A program made the translations under genes and the position numbers. The notes under the pieces were generated by a model, which was given only the letters and a program-made list of their open reading frames with translations, was not told where the DNA came from and did not search any database. Of a stretch of 64,000 nucleotides of DNA, positions 10,354 through 19,775 are shown piece by piece. The DNA lies in assembly GCA_963776055.1 (NCBI GenBank), contig CAVZLD010000007.1, forward strand, positions 274,479 to 338,478, read 5' to 3'. This DNA comes from CAVZLD01 sp963776055 (lineage in GTDB: Bacteria; Planctomycetota; Planctomycetia; Pirellulales; Pirellulaceae). Each line of letters opens with the position of its first letter. The stretch's first letter is position 1.

Positions 10354-11532
10354 CTACAGTTCTTTCATCACAGCGGCGAATGCTTCAACCGCGAAATCGA
10401 TATCGGCCTCCGTATGAGCCGCGGAGATTTGCGTGCGGATACGAGCCTGGTTCTGGGGGACGACCGGGTAGGAAAAGCCGACAACGTAAACGCCTTTTTG
10501 CAAGAGTCGCTCCGCCATTTCCGCGGCACGGCGTGCATCGTACAGCATCACAGGGACGATCGGATGTTCGCCGGGCAGCAGATCAAAACCGTGGGCCTGC
10601 ATTCCCTGACGAAACCGCTGCGTGTTCTGTTGCAAGCGTTCCCGGAGATCCGTCGACCGCTTGACAATTTCCAGGGCTCTTAAGGAGGCGGTGACGATGG
10701 GGGGAGCCAGGGAATTGGAAAATAGATAAGGGCGCGAACGCTGCCGCAGCAACTCGATCAACTCCTTTCGGCCGCTGGTGTAGCCGCCGCTGGCACCTCC
10801 CATCGCTTTGCCGAGTGTGCCGGTTGTCAAATCGATGCGATCGATCACGCCGCGGAACTCGTGGGTGCCCCGTCCTTCGGCTCCGAGAAACCCGGTGGCA
10901 TGACAGTCATCGAAGTGCACGATCGCTCCGTAGCGGTCAGCCAACTCACAGATCGCATCTAAGCGAGCGATGTAACCGTCCATGGAAAAGACACCGTCGC
11001 TGGTGATCAGCTTGTTACGTGCTCCGGCGGCATCGGCCTGCTGCAGTTGCCGCTCCAGATCCGACATGTCGTTATTTGCGTAGCGAAAGCGTTTTGCCTT
11101 GCAGAGTCGGATCCCGTCAATAATGCTGGCATGGTTCAGCTGATCGGAAATTACGGCGTCTTCGGGACCGAGCAGTGTCTCAAAAAGACCGCCGTTGGCG
11201 TCGAAACAGGATGCGTACAAGATCGTGTCTTCAGTTCCCAGAAACGCGGATAGTTCCTCCTCCAGTTGGCGGTGGATCGCTTGCGTGCCGCAGATGAAGC
11301 GGACGGAAGAGAGTCCGTATCCCCAGCGGTCCAGGCCTTCGTGTGCCGCGGCGATGATTTCCGGGTGGTTCGACAGGCCGAGATAATTGTTGGCACAGAA
11401 ATTGAGTACCGTCTGGCCATCCTCGACCGCAATCCGGTTGTCTTGCGGCGAGTGAATGATGCGCTCGCTCTTGTACAGACCCGCCTCTCGGATCTCATTG
11501 AGCGTTTGTTGGGTTGTCTGTTGCAGGCTCAT
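10354..11532 (-). CDS. kbl: Glycine C-acetyltransferase (2-amino-3-ketobutyrate CoA ligase)
   Basis: PLP enzyme of the alpha-oxoamine synthase family. It cleaves 2-amino-3-ketobutyrate with CoA to glycine and acetyl-CoA, the second step of threonine breakdown. 392 residues, normal length. Diagnostic stretches are NFCANNYLGLSNHPEI near the N-terminus, HFDDCHATGFLG (PLP-contacting Asp/His) and TGTLGKAMGGASGGY with the Schiff-base Lys. It lies 2 bases downstream of tdh, which makes its substrate, so the pair forms the threonine dehydrogenase pathway in one transcript. Confidence 0.97.
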   Translation of the reverse strand: MSLQQTTQQTLNEIREAGLYKSERIIHSPQDNRIAVEDGQTVLNFCANNYLGLSNHPEIIAAAHEGLDRWGYGLSSVRFICGTQAIHRQLEEELSAFLGTEDTILYASCFDANGGLFETLLGPEDAVISDQLNHASIIDGIRLCKAKRFRYANNDMSDLERQLQQADAAGARNKLITSDGVFSMDGYIARLDAICELADRYGAIVHFDDCHATGFLGAEGRGTHEFRGVIDRIDLTTGTLGKAMGGASGGYTSGRKELIELLRQRSRPYLFSNSLAPPIVTASLRALEIVKRSTDLRERLQQNTQRFRQGMQAHGFDLLPGEHPIVPVMLYDARRAAEMAERLLQKGVYVVGFSYPVVPQNQARIRTQISAAHTEADIDFAVEAFAAVMKEL

Positions 11533-11534
11533 GA

Positions 11535-12574
11535 TTATCCTTGTGGTGTGTTTTGCCAGTACAGAATCACTTTGCCGGAACGACCATCACGCATAACGTC
11601 GAAACCTTTTTCGAAGTCCGTGAAGTGGTACCGGTGTGTGATCACCGGGTGAATGTCCAAGCCGCTTTGCAGCATCACGGTCATCTTGTACCAAGTCTCA
11701 TACATCTCGCGGCCGTAGATGCCTTTGATCGTCAGCATATTGAAGACGACCGTATTCCAGTCGATGGCCATCGCTTCCGCCGGAATGCCCAACATGGCGA
11801 CCTTTCCCCCGTGGCACATGTTGGTCAGCATTTGTCGAAACGCGTCGGCACTGCCGGACATTTCCAGTCCGACATCGAAGCCTTCGTGCATTTCCAATTC
11901 ACGCTGAATATCTTGCAGCTTTTCGCTGCGCATCCACGACACGCGTCGCACCCATCTGGCTGCGCTAGATCCAAACGATACGGATTCACGTCGGTGACGA
12001 CGACATAGCGAGCTCCAGCGTGGCGGACGACTGCCGCCGCCATCAAGCCGATCGGACCGGCGCCCGTGATCAGCACGTCTTCGCCCAGGACGTCGAACGA
12101 AAGGGCGGTGTGCACGGCGTTGCCGAACGGGTCAAAGATCGAGGCGACGTCGCGATCGATGGTCGGGGCATGGTGCCAGACGTTGGTCATCGGCAGGGCC
12201 AGATATTCGGCAAAGGCACCCGGGCGATTGACACCAATCCCCTTGGTATCGGCACACAAGTGGCGTCGTCCCGCCAGGCAGTTCCGGCAGCGACCGCAGA
12301 CTACGTGTCCTTCACCGCTGACCACTTCGCCCGGATGAAAGTCCTTCACATTCGAACCGACGTCGACGACTTCTCCCACAAATTCGTGGCCAACTACCAT
12401 CGGCACGGGAATCGTGCGTTGGGCCCACGCGTCCCAATTGAAAATGTGCAGGTCCGTTCCGCAGATGCCCGTTCGGTCGATGCGGATCAGGACATCGTTG
12501 ACGCCCAGTTCCGGCTCAGGAACATCTTCCAGCCACAGGCCGGGTTTTGCGTGACGTTTCACGAGGGCTTTCAT
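11535..12574 (-). CDS. tdh: L-threonine 3-dehydrogenase (frameshifted)
   Basis: Zinc-dependent medium-chain dehydrogenase that oxidises threonine to 2-amino-3-ketobutyrate. The start at 12574 reads MKALVKRHAKPGLWLEDVPE. Visible features are the catalytic zinc Cys in GICGTDLHIFNWDAW, GHEFVGEVVDVG, the structural zinc Cys cluster CGRCRNCLAGRRHLC and the Rossmann motif ITGAGPIGLMAAAV. The frame changes near 11960 between LDLAQ and EKLQDIQRELEMHEGFDV, which looks like an indel. Joined length of about 346 residues matches the family. It is followed directly by kbl and preceded by galK (40-base gap) on the same strand. Confidence 0.94.
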
Positions 12575-12614
12575 GAGGAGCTCCTGCGAGTGGGAATCGA
12601 GAATCGCGAACCGA

Positions 12615-13835
12615 TCATGCTTGGAGGATGTCGGCGCCACGTGCCGGCCGCGTGACGAACAGCTTTGCCGAAATCCCGGTCGCCTGTTGGTAATGCTCGC
12701 TAACGAAACGCATTACTTCTGAGACGGCTGTCGGGTCGACCAGATTCACCGTGCACCCACCAAAGCCACCGCCCGTCATCCGTCCCCCGAACACGCCCCG
12801 GTCGGGACCGAGCTGGTGGACCAGGTCGACCAACAGGTCCAGCTCCTGGCAACTCACTTCATAGTCGTCTCGCAGAGATGCGTGGCTGGCGTACATCAGC
12901 TCTCCGACTCGCGCCCAGTCCCCCGTTTGGACTGCTTCGGCTGCCTCCTGTGTCCGTTCGATTTCGGTAATCACGTGCCGAGCTCGGCGAAAGACGATCG
13001 GGTCCATCTGGGACTGATGATCGTGCAAGCTTGTCAGGGATGCATCGCGTAGTGAGTTGACGGACAGGTTCGTCGCCGCCTGCTGGCACTGTTCTCGTCG
13101 CACAGCGTACTCCCCGCCACTGAGCTCGTGTTTCACGCAACTGTTGATGATCAGGACCTCGGGGGCGTGATCCGGCACCGCAACGGCTCGAGCGGTGCAG
13201 TCGTGACAGTCGAGCAGCAACAGATGTCCTTCGGTTGCCATGACCGAAGTGAATTGGTCCATGATGCCGCAAGGCACGTGCGCGTATTCATGTTCGGCTT
13301 TTCGGCACAATTGGGCTTTTTCGAGCGGGGCCAGTGTTGTTCCCGTGATTGCCTCGATTAACGTCGCCGTGGCCACCTCCAACGCCGCGCTGCTGGAGAG
13401 ACCACCGCCCCAGGGGACCGTGGAATCAATCAGTAAATCCAGACTGCCTGGGTTCATGCCCCGGCGGAGACATCCTGCCAGCGTGCCGCGGACGTAAGCG
13501 GTCCAGTCTTCGGCCGGAGGCACTTCCGTGGCAGAAAACTCGATGGTTCGCGGGTCACCCGCCGAAACGCTCAGCACGTTCCACCGCTCGGAATCTTGGC
13601 GATCGGTTGCCTCGGGGATTCGGTCGGCCGCGATCAGCGTGTAACGCTCAATCGCCATCGGCAGCACGAATCCATCGTTGTAATCCGTGTGTTCGCCAAT
13701 CAAGTTGACACGCCCCGGAGCGGCAACGAGCCAACGGGCTGGTCGGCCAAACTGCTGTTGAAAGGAGCCTTTCGCGCGCTTGACAAGATCCGGCAGAAGC
13801 ACGCTGGAACCGCCGGAATCGGGTGTGGAGGTCAT
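12615..13835 (-). CDS. galK: Galactokinase
   Basis: GHMP kinase that phosphorylates galactose to galactose-1-phosphate, the entry to the Leloir pathway. 406 residues, normal length, intact frame. Motifs in order: APGRVNLIGEHTDYNDGFVL (galactokinase signature), the ATP-binding GGGLSSSAALEVATA, and the C-terminal GGRMTGGGFGGCTVNL. It is the first gene of a minus-strand run galK-tdh-kbl-tag. No galT or galE is visible in the window. It shares a 184-base intergenic region with the divergent cysteine-desulfurase-like gene. Confidence 0.96.
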   Translation of the reverse strand: MTSTPDSGGSSVLLPDLVKRAKGSFQQQFGRPARWLVAAPGRVNLIGEHTDYNDGFVLPMAIERYTLIAADRIPEATDRQDSERWNVLSVSAGDPRTIEFSATEVPPAEDWTAYVRGTLAGCLRRGMNPGSLDLLIDSTVPWGGGLSSSAALEVATATLIEAITGTTLAPLEKAQLCRKAEHEYAHVPCGIMDQFTSVMATEGHLLLLDCHDCTARAVAVPDHAPEVLIINSCVKHELSGGEYAVRREQCQQAATNLSVNSLRDASLTSLHDHQSQMDPIVFRRARHVITEIERTQEAAEAVQTGDWARVGELMYASHASLRDDYEVSCQELDLLVDLVHQLGPDRGVFGGRMTGGGFGGCTVNLVDPTAVSEVMRFVSEHYQQATGISAKLFVTRPARGADILQA

Positions 13836-14019
13836 GATAAAGTTCCGTTAAGGACGTGCGGGAACAAGGCAGGGATCGATCCTGGAGATAGGCTTAGTCG
13901 TACCGCAGTGAGCTCGTTTTTGCAACGCGGCAGCCGCATACGATGTCACGGCTGTGCGGCGGTACCGGACTTGAAGCGATCGCGACGAGCGAGATAATGG
14001 CCTGCTCCAGGAGAATCGC

Positions 14020-15273
14020 ATGATATCGACTCCCTCATGGGTCCAGGATGCGCGGGAGCAGTTCCCGGCGCTGCGACGAAAAGTGCACGGCCAGCCGGCA
14101 GTCTATTTGGATGGGCCGGGAGGAACACAGGTGCCGCAGACCGTCATCGATGCGGTGGTCGACTACCTGTCCCATTGCAATGCGAATCACGGCGGGAGCT
14201 TCCTCACCAGTCAGGAAAGCGATCAGCGCCTGGAACAATCGCACATCGCCGTCGCCGATTTCCTCGGATCCGACGATCCGGGGACGGTTGCGTTTGGGGC
14301 GAACATGACGAGTCTCACGTTTGCCCTTTCCCGCGCCCTGGCACGGACGTGGAAACCCGGAGATGAAATCGTCGTCACGCAGTTAGAGCATGATGCGAAC
14401 TTCACGCCCTGGATGCTGGCGGCCCGAGATGCGGGCGCTGTGGTCCGGCAGGTTCCGATACGGCCCGAAGATTGCACTCTTGACCTGCAGCAGCTACGTA
14501 GCCAACTCAACTCGCGCACCAGATTGGTGGCGGTCGGTTGTGCGTCGAATGCGACGGGAACGATCAACCCCGTCGCCCGGATCTGCCGTTGGGCACGGGA
14601 AGTGGGAGCGACGAGTTTCTTGGATGCCGTGCATTTTGCTCCGCATGATCTGATCGATGTCCTGCAATGGGATTGCGATTTTCTGGCCTGCAGTGCCTAC
14701 AAATTCTTTGGACCGCATTTGGGGATCCTGTGGGGCAAGCGGCCGTTGCTGGAGTCGCTTTCGCCGTACAAGCTACGACCGGCGCCGGACGACCTGCCCG
14801 GAAGGTGGATGACCGGAACACAGAACCACGAAGCGATTGTGGGCACGATGGCGGCCGTCGATTATCTGGCGGAACTAGGGCGCGGTCTGATGCACGATCC
14901 TCTGCTGGGGCGTCGCGCTGCACTGACCGCGGGGTTCGCGGCGATTCGCGAGTACGAAGCACACTGCGCGCGTGAACTGCTCGATGGACTACTCAAGTTG
15001 CCCGATGTGACCGTGTGGGGAATCACCGAATCGCAGCGTCTGTCGGAGCGAGTCCCCACCGTGTCCTTGACTCATGCGCGACACCGTCCGTCCGAACTGG
15101 CCCAAAGGCTTGCCGAGCGCGGGTTCTTTGCCTGGCACGGAAATTACTATGCCTTGCCGTTGACCGAGGCACTCGGGCTCGAACCGGAGGGCATGTTACG
15201 CATCGGCCTAGTTCATTACAACACCGGGGAAGAAATCGACCGCCTGCTCGCAGCGCTCGAGGAACTGTCGTAG
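14020..15273 (+). CDS. Cysteine-desulfurase-like PLP enzyme without the active-site Cys
   Basis: A 417-residue class-V aminotransferase fold. NHGGSFLTSQES, QLEHDANFTPWM, FLDAVHFAPH (PLP Asp/His) and CSAYKFFGPHLGILWG (Schiff-base Lys) match the cysteine-desulfurase-like subfamily related to SufS. In true desulfurases a loop Cys (RxGHHCAQP) takes the sulfur. Here the matching loop reads AWHGNYYALPL, with no Cys, so sulfur transfer by the usual route is unlikely. The real reaction is unknown. No suf or isc genes lie nearby. Frame intact. Confidence 0.85.
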   Translation: MISTPSWVQDAREQFPALRRKVHGQPAVYLDGPGGTQVPQTVIDAVVDYLSHCNANHGGSFLTSQESDQRLEQSHIAVADFLGSDDPGTVAFGANMTSLTFALSRALARTWKPGDEIVVTQLEHDANFTPWMLAARDAGAVVRQVPIRPEDCTLDLQQLRSQLNSRTRLVAVGCASNATGTINPVARICRWAREVGATSFLDAVHFAPHDLIDVLQWDCDFLACSAYKFFGPHLGILWGKRPLLESLSPYKLRPAPDDLPGRWMTGTQNHEAIVGTMAAVDYLAELGRGLMHDPLLGRRAALTAGFAAIREYEAHCARELLDGLLKLPDVTVWGITESQRLSERVPTVSLTHARHRPSELAQRLAERGFFAWHGNYYALPLTEALGLEPEGMLRIGLVHYNTGEEIDRLLAALEELS

Positions 15274-15385
15274 ACAACCGGCGTTGTTCAAGACACACGA
15301 GAAATACGGATCGAATGTCGCGACCGACCGAAACGGCTGCGGACTGTCGCAGAGAATTCTGCCCTAACCGATGAGGAGATAACGC

Positions 15386-16162
15386 ATGCGCGTCGTGACT
15401 TGTGCGGATCGGGAACAGATGGGTGTGCAGGCGGCGCGAGATGGCGCGGAACGCATTCGTCAGGCGATCGCCGAAAAAGGATCGGCTACCATCATCCTTG
15501 CCACCGGTGCCTCGCAGTTCACGGTGCTGAACCACCTGATTCGTGAGCCCGATGTGGAGTGGCCTCGTGTGACCGCGTTTCACTTGGACGAGTACCTTGG
15601 GCTGCCGATCACGCATCCGGCCAGCTTTCGCGGCTACCTGAAGGAGCGGTTCGTCGATCACGTGCAGTTACGCGCGTTCCACTTCATTGATGGAGAGGCT
15701 GTTCCACCGGAAAACGAGTGCGCGCGCCTGTCGCAGTTGATTCAGCAGGCCTCGGTCGACGTTGCTTTCATTGGGATCGGCGAGAATGGCCATTTGGCAT
15801 TTAATGACCCACCGGCCGATTTCCAAACCGACGTTCCGTACCTCGTCGTGGAATTGGACGAAGCCTGCCGCCGACAGCAACTGGGCGAAGGCTGGTTTCC
15901 GACGCTCGAAGATGTACCGCGCCGAGCAATCAGTATGTCCGTCCGACAGATCTTGCGCGCCGCATCGATTGTCTGTAGTGTTCCGGACGCCAGAAAGGCC
16001 ATCGCGGTCGCGGCGGCGGTCGAGGGACCGGTCACTCCCACGGTACCGGCCTCGATTCTTCAGCAGCATCCCGCCGCGACAGTCTATCTCGATCCGCCAG
16101 CAGCCGCGCGGTTGGCGGGCACGACCGGATCGGAAAAGTCCCCTCCCTCAGGGCCAAGATGA
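15386..16162 (+). CDS. nagB: Glucosamine-6-phosphate deaminase
   Basis: Converts glucosamine-6-phosphate to fructose-6-phosphate and ammonia in amino-sugar catabolism. 258 residues. Diagnostic stretches: ILATGASQFTVLNHL (phosphate site), TAFHLDEYLGLP and FIGIGENGHLAFNDPP (catalytic region). The C-terminal 15 bases overlap the convergent J-domain gene. It fits a lifestyle using chitin, mucin or peptidoglycan sugars, along with the sulfatase close by. Confidence 0.95.
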   Translation: MRVVTCADREQMGVQAARDGAERIRQAIAEKGSATIILATGASQFTVLNHLIREPDVEWPRVTAFHLDEYLGLPITHPASFRGYLKERFVDHVQLRAFHFIDGEAVPPENECARLSQLIQQASVDVAFIGIGENGHLAFNDPPADFQTDVPYLVVELDEACRRQQLGEGWFPTLEDVPRRAISMSVRQILRAASIVCSVPDARKAIAVAAAVEGPVTPTVPASILQQHPAATVYLDPPAAARLAGTTGSEKSPPSGPR

Positions 16163-17539
16163 TGGGGGGACCGTCCCGGTGGGCAAGCCGATCGAAGATC
16201 GTTCCGGGGCGGCAAAGGGACCTCCCGGTAACGGCGGTCGCCCAGGAAGAGTCGGCGTCGAAATCGATGGCAGGTTGGGCAACGGCACCGGGATTCGATA
16301 TCCGGCGGGTGGAAGGTTTGTCGTTGGAAACACAGCGGTCGCAGGACCGATGCCCGATGGCGTCCCCGGCGGGACGTTGGGCAGCCCGGTTGGATAGGTC
16401 AACTGTGCCGCAGGCGTTGGATTGACCAGGGCGCGGAACTCGGTCCAGAGGTTTTCTCGGCTGACGGCATCCAACGAGGTGGGCATTGCCATCGGAGGCA
16501 GCCGCAGGTGAGCGATGTTGGAAGGTGGCGCCGGCGATCCCGCCGGGATACTCGCGCGATTTACGGGGGCTTCGCTCCACGAGGAAGGCAGTGGCATGTA
16601 TGTACCTGCCGTGTCGATCGACGGTGCCGTATCGAAGGGGGAGATCACCACGCCCGTCTCCGGCCAGGCAGAGATGGTTGGCGGTGGCAGCCACTGCTCG
16701 GTCTGCGGCAGCAGGGGGGGCGTCATCGCCTGCCAATCTTGCAGCGGATCGTACGGTGCCGGCATTGGGCCTGGTGCAAAACTGGTTGGATCGAGCGGAT
16801 CCAGCTCGGGCATCCATCCCCCAGCTGGCTCTTTGCCCGAAGGACGGGGATCTCGGGTGGGCTTGGGCTGGGACGCAGCCGCGTTGGGGCGGGGCTCTTT
16901 CGCTGATTTGATCGATCGCGAGGTCAGACCGGTGGCCTTGGATGATGGGTGGCGTGGCGCTGTCGAAGTCTGCCCCTTGCCGCTCGTCGACGGTTGGGAC
17001 TTTGTCTGATGACCCGCGTCCGTTGGCGGGATCGATGCGTTGCTCGGACCGGGGTGACTGGGGCGTGGCAGCTGCCAAGTCAGTAGCCCCAGGAGTAGCA
17101 ACACGACGGTGCCGGTTCCGATCATCACTTCGCGCGAGCGCGGGGACCGGTCGCGCATGTGCCACGGCAGTCCGAAGGACATCGGGGATCGGCCGGTGAA
17201 GGACGGGCGAGTGCCGGTTGGGGGGGAATCCGCTGCGTGGCTAGGTTCGGTCACGATCGTCGAACGATCGTACGAGTCGTTGCCGGCATCATCCAGGCAG
17301 AAACGCTCGGGAACGTCGTCATACCGGGCCCGCTGCAATGGGTCACTCAGGACCTCGTAGACTCGGCGGATTTGCTTGAATTGCGTCTCTGACAGGGGAT
17401 CGTCATGGTTCAGATCCGGATGAAATCGCTGCGCCCGATCCAGAAACGCTCGTCGAATCTGCTCGGGCGTCGCATCCGGCGTTACGCCTAGCAGGTCGTA
17501 GAACGAACCTTGTCGCCGATGAACCATGTTGCGAGCCAT
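16148..17539 (-). CDS. J-domain protein with one membrane span and disordered tail
   Basis: The start is probably the ATG at 17539 (MARNMVHRRQG); another at 17575 sits inside a palindrome. Residues 10-80 are a DnaJ J-domain (FYDLLGVTPDATPEQIRRAF, with the HPD motif in RFHPDLNHDD and QARYDD-like end), which should stimulate a DnaK-type ATPase. A membrane segment, MIGTGTVVLLLLGLLTW, follows near residue 145. The last 300 residues are Pro/Ser/Thr-rich and low in complexity. There is no Gly/Phe or zinc-finger region, so it is not DnaJ itself but a membrane-tethered J-protein that may recruit Hsp70 to the inner membrane. Confidence 0.85.
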   Translation of the reverse strand: MARNMVHRRQGSFYDLLGVTPDATPEQIRRAFLDRAQRFHPDLNHDDPLSETQFKQIRRVYEVLSDPLQRARYDDVPERFCLDDAGNDSYDRSTIVTEPSHAADSPPTGTRPSFTGRSPMSFGLPWHMRDRSPRSREVMIGTGTVVLLLLGLLTWQLPRPSHPGPSNASIPPTDAGHQTKSQPSTSGKGQTSTAPRHPSSKATGLTSRSIKSAKEPRPNAAASQPKPTRDPRPSGKEPAGGWMPELDPLDPTSFAPGPMPAPYDPLQDWQAMTPPLLPQTEQWLPPPTISAWPETGVVISPFDTAPSIDTAGTYMPLPSSWSEAPVNRASIPAGSPAPPSNIAHLRLPPMAMPTSLDAVSRENLWTEFRALVNPTPAAQLTYPTGLPNVPPGTPSGIGPATAVFPTTNLPPAGYRIPVPLPNLPSISTPTLPGRPPLPGGPFAAPERSSIGLPTGTVPPSSWP

Positions 17540-17574
17540 TCCCAGGACGGAGCGAGCGCTTCGAAGATTCCCCA

Positions 17575-17589
17575 ATAGTATCTTACTAT
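17575..17589 (-). promoter_or_regulatory. Palindrome upstream of J-domain gene
   Basis: ATAGTA-TCT-TACTAT, a perfect 6-bp inverted repeat in otherwise GC-rich DNA, 35 bases before the chosen start. It includes -10-like hexamers on the minus strand and may be a promoter or operator. Confidence 0.35.
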
Positions 17590-17646
17590 GTACCGTATTT
17601 GGGCCAATATCGGCATCTTCGAAAGTCAGGGTGGTGCCGGCTGGTC

Positions 17647-19188
17647 CTATCGATCGTCGCCCACGATCGTCAGGGCTTCCTGCTCCAATCGGTGGGCCAC
17701 TTCTGGGTGGTCTGCCATCAGGTTGCGGCTCTCCGTGGGGTCTTCCGCCAGGTCAAAGAGTTGGTAGGGCTTCGCGAAGGGTTTTCCGCGAGGTCTTTCG
17801 CGGCCCCCGGATCCATTGCCCAGGATCAGTTTCCACCGTCCGTCCCGGATCGAAAACATCGCGTTGGCCGAGTGGTGAATGATGGGAGGCCGCCGGTGCG
17901 GTTGGCCGCGAAGGAGCGGAAGTAGGCTGTAGCTGTCGACCGCTTCGGCTGGTCGGTCGACGCCGATTAACTCGGCGGTCGTGGCCAGCAGGTCGACCAA
18001 GCACACGGGGGTTTCGCACACCGAACCGGCTGGGATTTGGCCCGGCCAGCGGACCAGCAGCGGAACTCGATGGCCTCCTTCCCAGATATCAGCCTTCGTG
18101 CCGCGCCACGGTCCATTCGCGGTGTGGTGCTTCGGGCGATAGGCTTGGACCGTGGGATCATCGACGTGATCACGTTCGGCGGTCCGAGACATGAACGAGC
18201 CGTTGTCGCTGCTGTAAAAGACAAGCGTGCCATTCTCGAGGCCGGCGTCCTCCAATGCTTGCAGTACGCGCCCCACACACTGATCCACTTGCACCACAAA
18301 ATCCCCATACGGCCCACGTTGGGATTTTCCGTGGAACCGTGGGTGCGGCAGGACCGGTTTGTGCGGAGCGGTCAATGGAAAATATAGAAAGAACGGTGCG
18401 GTGGCCGATGCTTGCTCTTCGATGAACTGCACCGCTTGGTCGGCCAGATGGTCCAGGCAGTCTTCCATTTGTAACGCGACGGAACGTGGACCGGCACGCA
18501 GGAAGGCGGGAAATGGTTGCGCCGTCTGTTCAATGCATTCCGGTTCCGTGACGTTGCCGTTCTGCAGGTAGATGTAGGGTGGAAAATCGAGAGACGCCGG
18601 AATGATGTAAGAGAAATCGAATCCAAGTTCATTCGGTCCGAACGTGACCGGGCGGTGATAATCGATTGTTTGCCCGTCTTCCTTACGAGCGAATTCGAGG
18701 CCGAGGTGCCACTTTCCGACGATGGCGGTTGTGTACCGATGCTCTTTCAACAGCGAGGCCACCGTTGGCTGTTGGCGCTCGATCAGCGGAGGCGAATACC
18801 CATTCAACACGCCGCGTTTCAGCCGCGATCGAAAGCAGTAACGACCGGTGAGCAGGCCGTAGCGAGTGGGCGTGCATACGGCCGATGGGGAATGCGCGTC
18901 ACGGAAGACCATGCCCGAGTGGGCGAGCTTGTTCAGGTGCGGTGTGGGGATCTGCGACTGCGGATTGAGCGTCTGGATATCGCCCGAGCCCATGTCGTCC
19001 GCCAGTATGAACACAATACTGGGGCGTTCCGCCGACTCGGCCGACGGGGCGACTGCCGGCCAGCCGATCAGCAGCAGCAGGCTCAGGCACAGCCTCCGGC
19101 CGAAGGCGGATCTCGATGGTTCCGTTGGCAGTACACGCGTGGCTTTGACAGGACCCCGCAGCACGCTTCGATGGAAGAACGACGGCAT
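17647..19188 (-). CDS. Sulfatase (arylsulfatase family), secreted
   Basis: 513 residues with an N-terminal signal peptide (LCLSLLLLIGWPAVAPSAES). The sulfatase start IVFILADDMGSGDI carries the metal-binding Asp pair. SAVCTPTRYGLLTGRY holds the CxPxR motif, whose Cys is converted to formylglycine; GKWHLG and FFLYFPLTAPHKP are further family blocks. It hydrolyses sulfate esters, probably from sulfated polysaccharide outside the cytoplasm. Planctomycetes carry very many such genes. No anaerobic maturase is visible nearby. Frame intact; the substrate cannot be predicted. Confidence 0.95.
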   Translation of the reverse strand: MPSFFHRSVLRGPVKATRVLPTEPSRSAFGRRLCLSLLLLIGWPAVAPSAESAERPSIVFILADDMGSGDIQTLNPQSQIPTPHLNKLAHSGMVFRDAHSPSAVCTPTRYGLLTGRYCFRSRLKRGVLNGYSPPLIERQQPTVASLLKEHRYTTAIVGKWHLGLEFARKEDGQTIDYHRPVTFGPNELGFDFSYIIPASLDFPPYIYLQNGNVTEPECIEQTAQPFPAFLRAGPRSVALQMEDCLDHLADQAVQFIEEQASATAPFFLYFPLTAPHKPVLPHPRFHGKSQRGPYGDFVVQVDQCVGRVLQALEDAGLENGTLVFYSSDNGSFMSRTAERDHVDDPTVQAYRPKHHTANGPWRGTKADIWEGGHRVPLLVRWPGQIPAGSVCETPVCLVDLLATTAELIGVDRPAEAVDSYSLLPLLRGQPHRRPPIIHHSANAMFSIRDGRWKLILGNGSGGRERPRGKPFAKPYQLFDLAEDPTESRNLMADHPEVAHRLEQEALTIVGDDR

Positions 19189-19210
19189 GGTGGACGGCTC
19201 CGATCGTAGG

Positions 19211-19356
19211 ATGGACTTCCCGGTTTGTCACGAACGTGGGACAGACTTCCCGGTCTGTCATGAACGTGGGATGGACTTCCCGGTCTGTCATGAACGTGGG
19301 ATGGACTTCCCAGTCGGTCATGAACGTGGGATGGACTTCCCAGTCGGTCATCAACG
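19211..19356. repeat. 30-bp tandem repeat array, about 4.8 copies
   Basis: Consecutive units beginning ATGGACTTCCCGGTCTGTCA occupy 19211-19240, 19241-19270, 19271-19300, 19301-19330 and a partial last unit, differing by only 1-4 bases. The unit length is a multiple of three, so one frame reads MDFPVCHERG repeatedly. It lies immediately upstream of the sulfatase start with no spacers, so it is not a CRISPR array. Confidence 0.85.
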
Positions 19357-19775
19357 AGTCACAGGGAATCGATGCGGCGCCTTGAATGCCAGCCCGACTC
19401 GATTCCGTAACCCCTACTCTCCGCGTCGCTGTTGCACTCGTGTGGTGTGATCAGGGCAAGTCTGCCGGTCATCATATCGCAGATGGGGCAGGCCGCAAGG
19501 ATTCGCGAATGGGCAGATCTGCCCGAAGTGGAGCCAGGCTGCCGGCATCATGTGTTCTCTTGTGAGGCCGGTGTGCGTTGTTCAATTTCCGATCCTCCGG
19601 CGGTCGACGACGTAAGGAGACAGGATGTCGGACTCGGGGCAGGGCAGCCCTCGTGCAACCTCCTTTTTTGCTGTGTCCCAGGGCGTCCGTGTCGATTCCC
19701 CTCTTTCTCACCGAATGTCCGCACGAGCCAACGCGTTGTCGGGAGCCTTCCGGACCGCGTCGGTTCTGGTGCGCC
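19357..19775. other. Intergenic stretch, nothing recognised
   Basis: About 0.4 kb between the repeat array and the start of the lipase-like lipoprotein. Open frames on both strands show no coherent protein. The true start of the next gene may lie in this stretch. Confidence 0.35.

Noticed and set aside
19211..19356. CRISPR array
   Set aside because: The units are directly adjacent with no unique spacers, and no cas genes are present.
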